Shown: positions 26,494 to 35,180 of the stretch, piece after piece
Layout of the letters: every line of letters starts with the position of its first letter
Numbering within the stretch: the first letter of the stretch is position 1
DNA from: UBA9676 sp035532275
GTDB taxonomy: Bacteria > Actinomycetota > Actinomycetes > Streptosporangiales > Streptosporangiaceae
Length of the DNA stretch: 64,000 bases
Assembly: GCA_035532275.1 (NCBI GenBank)
Contig: DATKRG010000229.1
Coordinates: 1 to 64,000 of the forward strand
Direction: 5' to 3'
Made by a program: the position numbers and the translations under genes
The notes under the pieces: generated by a model
Databases searched by the model: none
The model's input: only the letters and a program-made list of their open reading frames with translations
Told to the model about the DNA's origin: nothing

Positions 26494-27672
26494 GTGACCC
26501 AACGCCCCTACGTGCTGCTGAGCTGCGCCATGTCGGCCGACGGCTGCCTGGACGCGCCCGGGCCGTCCCGGCTGGTGCTCTCGGGTGCCGCCGACCTGGA
26601 CCGGGTGGACGGGGAGCGGGCCGCCAGCGACGCGATCATGGTCGGGGCGGGCACGATCCGGCGCGACGACCCCCGGCTGCTCGTCCGCTCGCCGCGGCGG
26701 CGGGCCGCCCGCGCCGCCCGCGGCCAGCCTGAGCACCCGGCCGTGGTCACCGTGACCGCCAGCGGCGGCCTCGATCCCGGCGCCCGGTTCTTCACCCACG
26801 GGCCGCGGGACCGGTTCGTCTATTGCCCCGCGCCGGTGATAGCTGGTCTTTCCAAGCGGCTGAACGGGTGTGCGGAGGTGATCGATGCTGGCCAGCCGGT
26901 CCAGCTCGGGGCGGTCCTGGCGGACCTGGCGGGCCGGGGGATCGCGCGGCTGATGGTCGAGGGCGGCGCCAGCCTGCTCAGCCAGTTCCTGGCCGCTGGG
27001 CTGGCGGACGAGCTGCAGCTGGCGGTCGCGCCGTTCTTCGTCGGTGACCCGGCCGCCCCCCGGTTCGCGCCGCCGGGCAGCTACCCGCACGGGCCCGGCT
27101 GGCCGATGACCCTGGCCGGGACCCGCCGGCTCGGCGGCATGGTGGTGCTGCGGTACCTGCTGGGCCCGGCGGCGCAGCCCCCCGCCTACGGCCCCCCGGG
27201 CGCCGGCGGCGAGGTGAGCGCGGCGGACCGGGACTGGCTGCGGCACGCCATCGCGCTGTCCCGGCGGTGCCCGCCGTCGGCGTCGGCGTTCAGCGTCGGC
27301 GCGGTGGTGGTCGCGGCTGACGGGTCAGTGCTTGCCACCGGCTACTCGCGCGAGGGCAGCCCGCACGACCATGCAGAGGAGGCGGCCCTCGCCAGGCTTT
27401 CCCCGGCCGATCCCCGGCTGGCCGGTGCGACCCTGTACAGCTCGCTGGAGCCGTGCCGGTTCCGCGCCTCGCGGCCCCGCCCGTGCGCGGAGCTCGTCAT
27501 CGGCGCGGGCCTGCGCCGGGTCGTGCTGGCCTGGCTGGAGCCGCCGGTGTTCGCCCCCGGCGGCGGCGCGGCCCTGCTCCGTGAGGCCGGCCTCACCGTG
27601 GCGGAGGACGCAGACCTGGCCGCGCAGGCCCGTGCCGTGAACGCCGCTGTGCTGCCCGGCGAACCGTGCTAG
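26494..27672 (+). CDS. RibD-like bifunctional protein with reversed domain order (reductase then deaminase)
   Basis: Residues 1-225 resemble the riboflavin-type reductase/DHFR fold (LLSCAMSADGCLD, AIMVGAGTIRRDDPRLLVR, LMVEGGASLLSQFLAAGLADEL). Residues 240-392 are a cytidine-deaminase-fold domain with zinc ligands H293-A-E295 and C321/C331 (PCRFRASRPRPC). Canonical RibD carries the deaminase first, so the order is inverted. The zinc set and catalytic glutamate are intact, so the diaminohydroxy-phosphoribosylaminopyrimidine deaminase and reductase steps of riboflavin synthesis are possible. A different natural-product or nucleotide role is equally open, since no other rib gene is nearby. The GTG start has only a weak GGAG. 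Confidence 0.8.
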   Translation: MTQRPYVLLSCAMSADGCLDAPGPSRLVLSGAADLDRVDGERAASDAIMVGAGTIRRDDPRLLVRSPRRRAARAARGQPEHPAVVTVTASGGLDPGARFFTHGPRDRFVYCPAPVIAGLSKRLNGCAEVIDAGQPVQLGAVLADLAGRGIARLMVEGGASLLSQFLAAGLADELQLAVAPFFVGDPAAPRFAPPGSYPHGPGWPMTLAGTRRLGGMVVLRYLLGPAAQPPAYGPPGAGGEVSAADRDWLRHAIALSRRCPPSASAFSVGAVVVAADGSVLATGYSREGSPHDHAEEAALARLSPADPRLAGATLYSSLEPCRFRASRPRPCAELVIGAGLRRVVLAWLEPPVFAPGGGAALLREAGLTVAEDADLAAQARAVNAAVLPGEPC

Positions 27673-27710
27673 CTTCCGGTATCGGGCGGTGCTTCACCAA
27701 AGGCGGTGGA

Positions 27711-28925
27711 ATGTACTTATTTGAGTGTGAGGCGACGTTCACCGCTGACCCAGCCGCGGTCTGGGCGCTCTGGACCGACGTGGCCCGCTGGCCGCAGTGG
27801 GACGTCAGCAAGGAGATCGCGCGGCTGGACGGGCCGTTCGAGGTGGGAGTCTCCGGCTGGGCCAAGCAGCGCGGCAACCTCGGCGGCTCCTTCACCATCA
27901 CGGTGGTGGAGCCCGGGCGGCGCTGGGTGACCGAGTGCCCGATGCCCCTGGGCAAGATCGTCTTCGACCACGTGCTCCAGCCCCTTCCCGGCGGCCGCGT
28001 CCGGGTGGTCAAGAAGGTTGACGTCCTGGGCGGGTCGGGGCCGCTGCTGCGGCTGTTCGTCCCCCGGCTGCGCCGTGACATCACCGGGTCCCTGGCCGCG
28101 CTGGGGCACCGGCTGCCCGCAGCGGGCGCCCCAGCGCGGCCACGATCGTGCCAATGGCGGCCGTGCCCGCGGCGGGGCGGGCCGTTAGCTGGGGACGTTG
28201 GCCAATTGGGGGTCGGCCAGGGCGGCGCCGTAGCGGATGGCGGCAAGGTGGCCAATCGTGGGGTGGCCACCGAGCGGCGGCGCGCATTCTATGCCGGTTT
28301 GGGCGGTAATGGCTTCCAGCGCACCCGGCTCGATCTCCGGCCCGATGACGCACGGCGCCAGCGCGACCCGGGTGACCTGCGCCGCCTGCAGGCGCTCCAC
28401 CGCCTGCCGGAGGGCGGCGTGGTCCCCGAGCGGGGCCGGCATGACGGGGATCGCCAGCCGGGATGCGAGCAGCACCGCGACCACACCCGCGGCCTGGACG
28501 GCCTCGTCGCTGCCCACGGCACCCACGATCACGCCGTCGGCGGCCGTCACGATGCTGATCCGGCCCACCCGGCCCGCGCGGGCGAGCCCGGCGTCGGACA
28601 GCCGGGTGTGCAGCGCCTCGGCCAGGAACGGGTGCGGGCCCAGGTGGCCGCCTACCAGCACCGGTGCCTGAGCCGCGGTCACCGCGGCCACGATCGCCGC
28701 GTCCACCAGCGGGTAGGGGCCGGTGAGCAGCGGGACCACGACCGCCGCCGGGCTGCCGTCCGCGCTGTGCAGCTCGCTGAGCACGGTGCTGAGGTGGCTC
28801 TCGCTGCCTACCAGGTACCCGACGGCGATCGGGGCGCCGGGGCAGGAGGTGCCGGCGCTGGCGGCGATCTCGGCGACGATCTCCTGGTTGGCCGCGGTCG
28901 GCGCTCCCGGGACGGCGAGCACTAG
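27711..28925 (+). CDS. SRPBCC (START-like) family protein with an abnormal long C-terminal read-through
   Basis: Residues 1-140 are a polyketide-cyclase/START-type fold (FECEATFTADPAAVWALWTDVARWPQWD, FTITVVEPGRRWVTEC). Relatives usually end near 145-150 residues. Here no stop occurs until 28925, so the frame runs about 740 nt antisense through the CbiX-like gene, giving 404 residues whose last 250 look like meaningless antisense. The functional part is probably 27711-28150. A lost stop, an assembly error, or a true overlapping tail are the options. Codon 3 is TTA, rare in such GC-rich DNA and in Streptomyces a mark of bldA control. The ligand is unknown. Confidence 0.6.
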   Translation: MYLFECEATFTADPAAVWALWTDVARWPQWDVSKEIARLDGPFEVGVSGWAKQRGNLGGSFTITVVEPGRRWVTECPMPLGKIVFDHVLQPLPGGRVRVVKKVDVLGGSGPLLRLFVPRLRRDITGSLAALGHRLPAAGAPARPRSCQWRPCPRRGGPLAGDVGQLGVGQGGAVADGGKVANRGVATERRRAFYAGLGGNGFQRTRLDLRPDDARRQRDPGDLRRLQALHRLPEGGVVPERGRHDGDRQPGCEQHRDHTRGLDGLVAAHGTHDHAVGGRHDADPAHPARAGEPGVGQPGVQRLGQERVRAQVAAYQHRCLSRGHRGHDRRVHQRVGAGEQRDHDRRRAAVRAVQLAEHGAEVALAAYQVPDGDRGAGAGGAGAGGDLGDDLLVGRGRRSRDGEH

Positions 28926-29039
28926 CGCCGGGGCTTGGTCCGGCAATGAGAGCTGATGCGGACTGGAGTGCCGCCCTGGCCGGAGAAAGCGGGTAGTGCG
29001 GACCGGCAGAGGCGATCGGCTGTGATCTTCAACGCCCAT
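28185..29039 (-). CDS. CbiX/sirohydrochlorin-chelatase-like protein lacking the usual histidine
   Basis: The protein shows two CbiX-like halves. The first opens with LVLAVPGAPTAANQEIVAEIA, where active chelatases have a GHGS-type metal-binding histidine. The second ends with RVALAPCVIGPEIEPGALE. HPTIGHLAAIRYGAAL at the C-terminus recalls the family. Loss of the histidine makes cobalt or iron insertion doubtful. The start is uncertain: ATG 29039 is used, but codon bias becomes typical only near 28950. The role is unknown; a link to the B12 genes nearby is possible but not shown. Confidence 0.6.
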   Translation of the reverse strand: MGVEDHSRSPLPVRTTRFLRPGRHSSPHQLSLPDQAPALVLAVPGAPTAANQEIVAEIAASAGTSCPGAPIAVGYLVGSESHLSTVLSELHSADGSPAAVVVPLLTGPYPLVDAAIVAAVTAAQAPVLVGGHLGPHPFLAEALHTRLSDAGLARAGRVGRISIVTAADGVIVGAVGSDEAVQAAGVVAVLLASRLAIPVMPAPLGDHAALRQAVERLQAAQVTRVALAPCVIGPEIEPGALEAITAQTGIECAPPLGGHPTIGHLAAIRYGAALADPQLANVPS

Positions 29040-29105
29040 AACAGCGCATCGTAACCAAGCGGGCCAGGCTGATGCCGACAATTCGGATGAGAACTGCTAT
29101 TGAGG

Positions 29106-29765
29106 TTAGAAGAGTCGCAGTGAGGCATCGCCCATACCGCGCATGGCGTCATAGTCCAAGGTCACGCACCGTATGCCCCGGTCCTCCGCCAGTACCCGCG
29201 CCTGCGGCTTGATCTCCTGGGCGGCGAACACGCCACGCACGGGTGCGAGCAGCGGATCGCGGTTGAGCAATTCGAGATAGCGGGTGAGTTGCTCGACCCC
29301 GTCGATCTCACCACGCCGCTTGATCTCCACCGCCACCGATGCCGACGCGCTGTCCCGGCACATGAGGTCCACCGGCCCGATCGCGGTCGGGTACTCGCGC
29401 CGGACCAGCCGCCAGCCATCGCCCAGCAGGTGCATCTGGGCGGCGAGCAGTTCCTGCAGGTGCGCCTCCACACCGTCTTTGACCAGGCCAGGATCGGTGC
29501 CGAGCTCGTGGCTGGAGTCGTGCAGGAACTCCTCGATGGTGATCAGCAGCTCCTCTCCGGCCTTGTTCACCACCCGCCAGGTACCGGGCGACTCCTCCAG
29601 CCGGCACGGCGGCGACATCCAGTTGAGCGGTTTGTAGGAACCGCCGTCGGAGTGCACGAGCACCGAGCCGTCGGCCTTGACGATGAGCAGCCGGGGGGCT
29701 GAGGGCAGGTGGGCGGTGAGCCGGCCGATGTAATCGACGCTGCACCTGGCGATAACGAGCCGCAC
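29106..29765 (-). CDS. nucS: Mismatch-specific endonuclease NucS
   Basis: NucS (EndoMS) cleaves both strands at mismatches and carries the non-canonical mismatch repair of Actinobacteria without MutS/MutL. The N-terminal DNA-binding domain shows RLTAHLPSAPRLLIVKADGS and GSYKPLNWMSPPC. The nuclease PD-(D/E)xK residues appear in GPVDLMCRD and AVEIKRRG. Length is 219 from GTG 29765, matching RLVIARC at the start of known NucS proteins. A putative zinc protein starts 86 nt away on the other strand. Confidence 0.95.
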   Translation of the reverse strand: MRLVIARCSVDYIGRLTAHLPSAPRLLIVKADGSVLVHSDGGSYKPLNWMSPPCRLEESPGTWRVVNKAGEELLITIEEFLHDSSHELGTDPGLVKDGVEAHLQELLAAQMHLLGDGWRLVRREYPTAIGPVDLMCRDSASASVAVEIKRRGEIDGVEQLTRYLELLNRDPLLAPVRGVFAAQEIKPQARVLAEDRGIRCVTLDYDAMRGMGDASLRLF

Positions 29766-29850
29766 GGGAGCCAACTGTAGCCCGGTGGCGGGCGGGGCGG
29801 ACGTCCGGCCGTGGGCCGTGCTGGTGCCGCGATGCCATACAGTGACGGCC

Positions 29851-30228
29851 GTGAGTCCGCGCAAGGCCCGCCGGCTGCCAGCCGGGATGCCGCGTAAGCC
29901 GCGTGGCGGCGTGCCCCGCGGCCGGCCCGGCGCGCCGGGCGGGAACGGGCAGGACGGGGGAGAGGACATCCCCGCGCTCCGGCTCGGCCCGGAGCGGGTG
30001 GAATCGGGCCCGGACGGGGACTGGCGGGTCCGCCTGGTGCCCGGGGCCGCCACCACGAAGACCTATCGCTGCCCGGGCTGCGACCAGGAGATCACCCCAG
30101 GCATCCCGCACGTGGTGTCCTGGCCGGCCCACACCCCCGGGGTGGCCGAGCGCCGGCACTGGCACGCCGCGTGCTGGGAACGGCGGCTGCAGCGGCACGT
30201 ACCCCCCCGCCGCCGGGGGCGGCCATGA
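29851..30228 (+). CDS. Small basic protein with a CxxC...H...C zinc-site pattern
   Basis: Unrecognised by function. From GTG 29851 it is 125 residues: a strongly basic, Pro/Arg/Gly-rich head (SPRKARRLPAGMPRKP) and a C-terminal part with YRCPGCDQEITPGIPHVV and HWHAACWERR, a likely zinc-binding site. Similar short proteins occur beside nucS in other Actinobacteria, as far as I recall. It overlaps the next gene by 4 nt (ATGA) and diverges from nucS. DNA or RNA binding would suit the charge, but this is inference. Confidence 0.7.
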   Translation: MSPRKARRLPAGMPRKPRGGVPRGRPGAPGGNGQDGGEDIPALRLGPERVESGPDGDWRVRLVPGAATTKTYRCPGCDQEITPGIPHVVSWPAHTPGVAERRHWHAACWERRLQRHVPPRRRGRP

Positions 30229-30938
30229 GCGAGATCCGGGCCAGCACTGTCCTCCCGGCCCGGCGGGAGCCGGTCACGCTGCGCACCGCTGACGGGCTGT
30301 CGCTGGTCGGCGAGCTCGCGCTGCCAGCCGTGCGCGACCCGGTGGCCACCCTCATCTGCCTGCACCCGCTGCCCACGCACGGCGGGATGATGGACAGCCA
30401 TCTGCTGCGCAAGGCGTCCTACCGGCTGCCCGCCCTGGCCGATCTGGCCGTGTTCCGCTTCAACACCCGGGGCACCGCGTCCGGGCAGGGGCGCAGCGAG
30501 GGCGAGTTCGGCGGGGGCGAGGCCGAACGCCACGACGTCGCCGCGGCCATCGCCTGGTGCGCGGCCGCAGGGCTGCCGCACCGGTGGCTGCTGGGCTGGT
30601 CGTTCGGCACCGAGCTGGCGCTGCGGTGGGGGCTCGACCCGGCGGTGGAGGGTGCCATCCTGCTCTCGCCGCCGCTGCGCCGGGCCGGGGACGCCGACCT
30701 GGACGCCTGGGCCGCCGCTGGCAAGCCGCTGCTCGCCTTGGTCCCCGAGCTGGACGACTACCTGCGCCCGCCGGAGGCCCGGGAACGGTTCGCCCGGGTG
30801 CCGCAGGCCGAACTGGTGGCGGTGGACCGGGCCAAGCACCTCTGGGTCGGCGAGCCCGCTGTCCGTATTGTGCTCGGGGAGATCGTCCGCCGGGTCAACC
30901 CGGCGGCCTTGCCGCTCCCCACGGAATGGAAGGACTGA
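30225..30938 (+). CDS. Alpha/beta-hydrolase fold protein
   Basis: The 237-residue protein has nucleophile elbow GWSFG, the oxyanion region LHPLPTHGG, and a likely catalytic histidine in AKHLW near the end. FRFNTRGTASGQGR matches the xylanase/CocE-type small hydrolases annotated as alpha/beta hydrolase in Actinobacteria. The substrate is unknown. It is coupled to the upstream zinc protein and overlaps the upstream bases of the SDR gene, so all three probably share one mRNA. Confidence 0.82.
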   Translation: MSEIRASTVLPARREPVTLRTADGLSLVGELALPAVRDPVATLICLHPLPTHGGMMDSHLLRKASYRLPALADLAVFRFNTRGTASGQGRSEGEFGGGEAERHDVAAAIAWCAAAGLPHRWLLGWSFGTELALRWGLDPAVEGAILLSPPLRRAGDADLDAWAAAGKPLLALVPELDDYLRPPEARERFARVPQAELVAVDRAKHLWVGEPAVRIVLGEIVRRVNPAALPLPTEWKD

Positions 30939-30939
30939 T

Positions 30940-31704
30940 GTGGCCCCCTTCGACCTGACCGGAAAGAAAGCATTCGTCACCGGCGCGTCCCGCGGGATCG
31001 GGCAGGCGATCGCGGTGGCGCTCGCGCAGGCGGGAGCGGACGTGGCCGTGGTGGCCCGCGGCGAGGAGGGGCTCGCGGAGACCGCCGGGCAGATCGCCAG
31101 CTATGGCCGCCAGGCCCATGTCATCCCCGCCGACGTGACCCGGCAGGAGGCGGTGGAGGCGGCGGTCACGGCGGCGATCGACCGCCTCGGCCACATCGAT
31201 GTGGTGGTGAACAACGCCGGCGGTTCCAACTTCCTGGTGTCGTTCCTGGATCTGCGCCTGCCCGGCTGGGACAAGCTCATGAGGCTGAACCTGGACTCGG
31301 CCATGTACGTGTGCCACGCGGTCGGCGGTCACCTCGTGGGCCGGGGCAGCGGCTCAGTCATCAACGTGGCCTCGGTGGCCGGCCTGATCGGCTCGCCGTT
31401 CCTGTCCCCGTACGGGGCGGCCAAGGCGGGCCTCATCTCGCTGACCAAGTCGCTGGCCGTCGAATGGGCGGAGCGGGGGGTCCGCGTCAACGCGTTGTGC
31501 CCCGGCTGGACCGCCACCGACCTCAACCGGAACCTGTGGGAGGACGCGACGGTCGGCCCGGCGACCGTCGCGACGGTGCCGATGCGGCGCTGGGGCCGCG
31601 CGGAGGAGATGGCCGGCCCAGCCATCTTCCTGGCCAGCGACGCCTCCTCCTACATGACCGGGCAGGCGCTGGTCATCGACGGCGGCCAGACCGCGCTGAG
31701 CTGA
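30940..31704 (+). CDS. Short-chain dehydrogenase/reductase
   Basis: A classical SDR of 254 residues: the cofactor motif is TGASRGIG, the NNAG motif is present, the catalytic serine lies in INVASVAG, and YGAAK provides the tyrosine and lysine. The C-terminus, MTGQALVIDGGQT, is typical of FabG-like members. GTG 30940 is used because GGAAGGA precedes it. The substrate is unknown. Confidence 0.9.
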   Translation: MAPFDLTGKKAFVTGASRGIGQAIAVALAQAGADVAVVARGEEGLAETAGQIASYGRQAHVIPADVTRQEAVEAAVTAAIDRLGHIDVVVNNAGGSNFLVSFLDLRLPGWDKLMRLNLDSAMYVCHAVGGHLVGRGSGSVINVASVAGLIGSPFLSPYGAAKAGLISLTKSLAVEWAERGVRVNALCPGWTATDLNRNLWEDATVGPATVATVPMRRWGRAEEMAGPAIFLASDASSYMTGQALVIDGGQTALS

Positions 31705-31776
31705 ACCCGCGGCGGCTGGCAGCCGCCACGCAAAGGGCCGCTGGCAGCCGGGTGATGCTTCGTTCCCGCTGATGCG

Positions 31777-31812
31777 AGAGGGGGGCCGGCGCTGACGCGC
31801 TGGCCCCCCTCT
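31777..31812. terminator. Bidirectional terminator between convergent genes
   Basis: The arms agaggggggcc and ggcccccctct, extended by GCGC/GCGC with one mismatched pair, form a hairpin of about 16 bp. It lies between the SDR (+) and the coiled-coil gene (-), which converge here. Confidence 0.8.
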
Positions 31813-31824
31813 GCGTTCAGGCGA

Positions 31825-33198
31825 CTACTCGGTCCACCAGTCGTCGTCGTTCGACTTGGCGACCTTGGCCGGGACCGGCTGCTTCGGCGCGCTGCCGGCC
31901 GGCGGCTGCGCCGCGGCGGGAGCGGTCGGCGGCTGGCTGGGCGGCGGCGCCGGGGCGTGGGCAGGGGCGTGGGCAGGGGCGTGGGCCGGGGGAGCCACCG
32001 CCCTGGGGGCCGCGGCTGCGACCGCGGGCCGGCCCGGCTTGAGCGCGTCGGCCAGGCCCGGCACCTGGGTGCCGAGCAGCTGGCTGATCTGGGCCAGGTG
32101 GGTGGAGATGCTCTCCTTCTGCTTGCTCAGCTCGTCGACCTCGCGCTGGGCGCCAGCCCGGTGCCGCTCGATCTCGCTCTTGGTGTCCGCGAGCAGCTGG
32201 TCGGCCTGGGCCTTGGCCTGGGCGACGATCTGGTCGGCGTTCTTCTTGGCGTTGGTGACCAGCTGCTTGGAGTGCTGGTCGGCCTCGCGCCGGGTCTGCT
32301 CCGCCTGGGCGCTGGCCTTGGCGGCCCGCTGCTCGGCGGTGGCGGCCCGCTGCTCCGCCTCGGTGACCAGCTTCTGGGTCGCCGACTGGGCGGCCGCCAG
32401 GCGTTCGGACTCCTGCCGCTCGGACTCCTCCCGGCGGGAGGCTAGCTGGATCTCGAACTCGGCCTCGGCCTGGGCGCGCTGGGCCTCGCTCTCCTCCAGG
32501 ATGCGCTGCGCCTGGCTGCGCATCTCGTCCGCCTGCCGCTTGGAGGTGGTGAGGATCTCGTCGCGCTCCCGCTTGGCGGACGCCTTCAGCTGGGCGGCCT
32601 CCCGCTCGGTGGTGGTCCGCAGCTTGGCGATGTCCCGCTCGACCGCGGCCCGTTTCTCCGCCACCTCGTGATCGGCGGTGGCGCGCAGCTTCGCGACCTC
32701 CCGCTCGGTCGTGGAGGTCAGCTCGTCGGCCTCGCGGCGGGCGCCGGTCCGGATCGCCTCCGCCTCCCGCTCGGCCGAGCCGCGCTGGTCGTCGGTCTCC
32801 CGCTTGGCGATGGCCCGCAGTTCGGCGGCCTCGTTCTCGGCCGCGGCGCGAAGCTCGGCCGCGTCCACCTTGGCCGCGGCGTTCAGCTCGTTCGCCGCCG
32901 CCCTGGCCTCGCCGACGATCTCGGTGGCCTGCTCCTCGGCGAGCCGCAGCAGCTGCTCGATCCGGGAGCCGAGCCCGGAGTAGGTGGGGCGCTCCTGCTC
33001 ACGGATCTGCCGGTGTGCATCCGACAGTTCCTGCTGGAGTGCCTGCACCTGGTCCCGGTGCTGGCGCATCTCGGCGTCGAGCTGCTTGAGATACTCGTCC
33101 ACCTGGTGCTGGTCGTACCCGCGCATGACCTTGGCGAAGTCGCGGGCTGGTGCGTCTTCGAAGAAGTTGCTCAGCTGAGCGTCGATTTCAGGCTGCAT
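31825..33198 (-). CDS. Scy/FilP-like DivIVA-domain coiled-coil cytoskeletal protein
   Basis: The 457-residue protein begins with a DivIVA-like motif (FAKVMRGYDQHQVDEYLKQL). A continuous charged coiled coil follows at about residues 40-395, rich in A-E-R-E repeats such as EREAEAIRTGARREADEL. The end is a Pro/Ala-rich linker with HAPA repeats and the acidic DDDWWTE tail. In Streptomyces, FilP and Scy lie beside the epimerase-thiolase-meaB genes as here, and they build tip-associated scaffolds with DivIVA. Polarised growth or septum organisation is the likely role. ATG 33198 has AGGA upstream; ATG 33231 would add 11 residues. Confidence 0.85.
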   Translation of the reverse strand: MQPEIDAQLSNFFEDAPARDFAKVMRGYDQHQVDEYLKQLDAEMRQHRDQVQALQQELSDAHRQIREQERPTYSGLGSRIEQLLRLAEEQATEIVGEARAAANELNAAAKVDAAELRAAAENEAAELRAIAKRETDDQRGSAEREAEAIRTGARREADELTSTTEREVAKLRATADHEVAEKRAAVERDIAKLRTTTEREAAQLKASAKRERDEILTTSKRQADEMRSQAQRILEESEAQRAQAEAEFEIQLASRREESERQESERLAAAQSATQKLVTEAEQRAATAEQRAAKASAQAEQTRREADQHSKQLVTNAKKNADQIVAQAKAQADQLLADTKSEIERHRAGAQREVDELSKQKESISTHLAQISQLLGTQVPGLADALKPGRPAVAAAAPRAVAPPAHAPAHAPAHAPAPPPSQPPTAPAAAQPPAGSAPKQPVPAKVAKSNDDDWWTE

Positions 33199-33246
33199 CT
33201 GGCCTAATCCTGGTTGGTCGGGGGGGGACATGCGGGGGGTGCGGAC

Positions 33247-33293
33247 GAGGTACCTCACGGCCGTATCGATGGCTGAGTGCCTTGGCAAGGCAC
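33247..33293. promoter_or_regulatory. Two adjacent palindromes upstream of the Scy/FilP-like gene
   Basis: GAGGTACCTC (33247-33256) is a perfect 10-bp palindrome. GTGCCTTG-G-CAAGGCAC (33277-33293) has perfect 8-bp arms. Both lie in the 227-nt gap upstream of the minus-strand coiled-coil gene. They could be operators or leader hairpins; no regulator is assigned. Confidence 0.45.
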
Positions 33294-33425
33294 CCTTCCG
33301 GCCAGTCGGCGCGGCGCTTACGAGCCGCTCGCCCAATTCCTGGCAGCGTACTCCCCCGACGCAGGTGATTGCGGCGCCTTCCAGCTTCCAGCCCTCTAGA
33401 TCCTGCTTTGTTATGAGATAGCCAG

Positions 33426-33863
33426 CTAAGAAACCGTTTGCACAGGCCCCGGTGCCTGGACCAGCTCGGTCAGCACCCCGCCCACGTCCGCCGGATGCAG
33501 AAAGGCGATGGCAGCGCCCATCGAGCCATGCCGGGGCCGCTGATCCAGCAGCCGGATCCCGCGGCCGCCGATGGCCTCCATGGCCGCTGTGATATCCGCC
33601 ACCCCGTACCCGATGTGGTGGACCCCCTCGCCCCGGCGGGCCAGGAACCTGCCCACCGGCGTGTCCGGCCCGAGCGGCTCGAGCAGCTGGACCCACGACG
33701 CGCCGCCGGGGGCGGCGGCCACCCGCAGCATCGCCTCCCGGACCCCCTGCGCCTCGTTGACCTCGCGGCTCACCACCTCGAGGTCGAACACCGACTCGTA
33801 CAGGGCGATCCTGGCGGCAAGGTCGTGACAGGCGATTCCCACATGGTCGATCCGGTCCAGCAC
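33426..33863 (-). CDS. mce: Methylmalonyl-CoA epimerase
   Basis: It interconverts the S and R forms of methylmalonyl-CoA. The 145-residue VOC-fold protein has metal ligands in DHVGIACHDL, GVHHIGYGVADI and GVLTELVQ. GTG 33863 is chosen since GGGAGG lies 5 nt upstream; the adjacent GTG 33866 would crowd it. It diverges from the thiolase gene across 92 nt. It joins MeaB and IcmA in branched or odd-chain acyl-CoA metabolism. Confidence 0.93.
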   Translation of the reverse strand: MLDRIDHVGIACHDLAARIALYESVFDLEVVSREVNEAQGVREAMLRVAAAPGGASWVQLLEPLGPDTPVGRFLARRGEGVHHIGYGVADITAAMEAIGGRGIRLLDQRPRHGSMGAAIAFLHPADVGGVLTELVQAPGPVQTVS

Positions 33864-33955
33864 CACTGCCTCCCTCGTTGACCCGGCGGTCCCTGGGTAT
33901 CGTGGCAGAGGGTCCCGCCCGGGCGCCGGGGTGGGCATGCCAGCGGAGGGAAGCC

Positions 33956-35152
<1,197 letters not shown>

Positions 35153-35180
35153 CCGGTGCACCTTCCTCCCGCGGCCGGGC

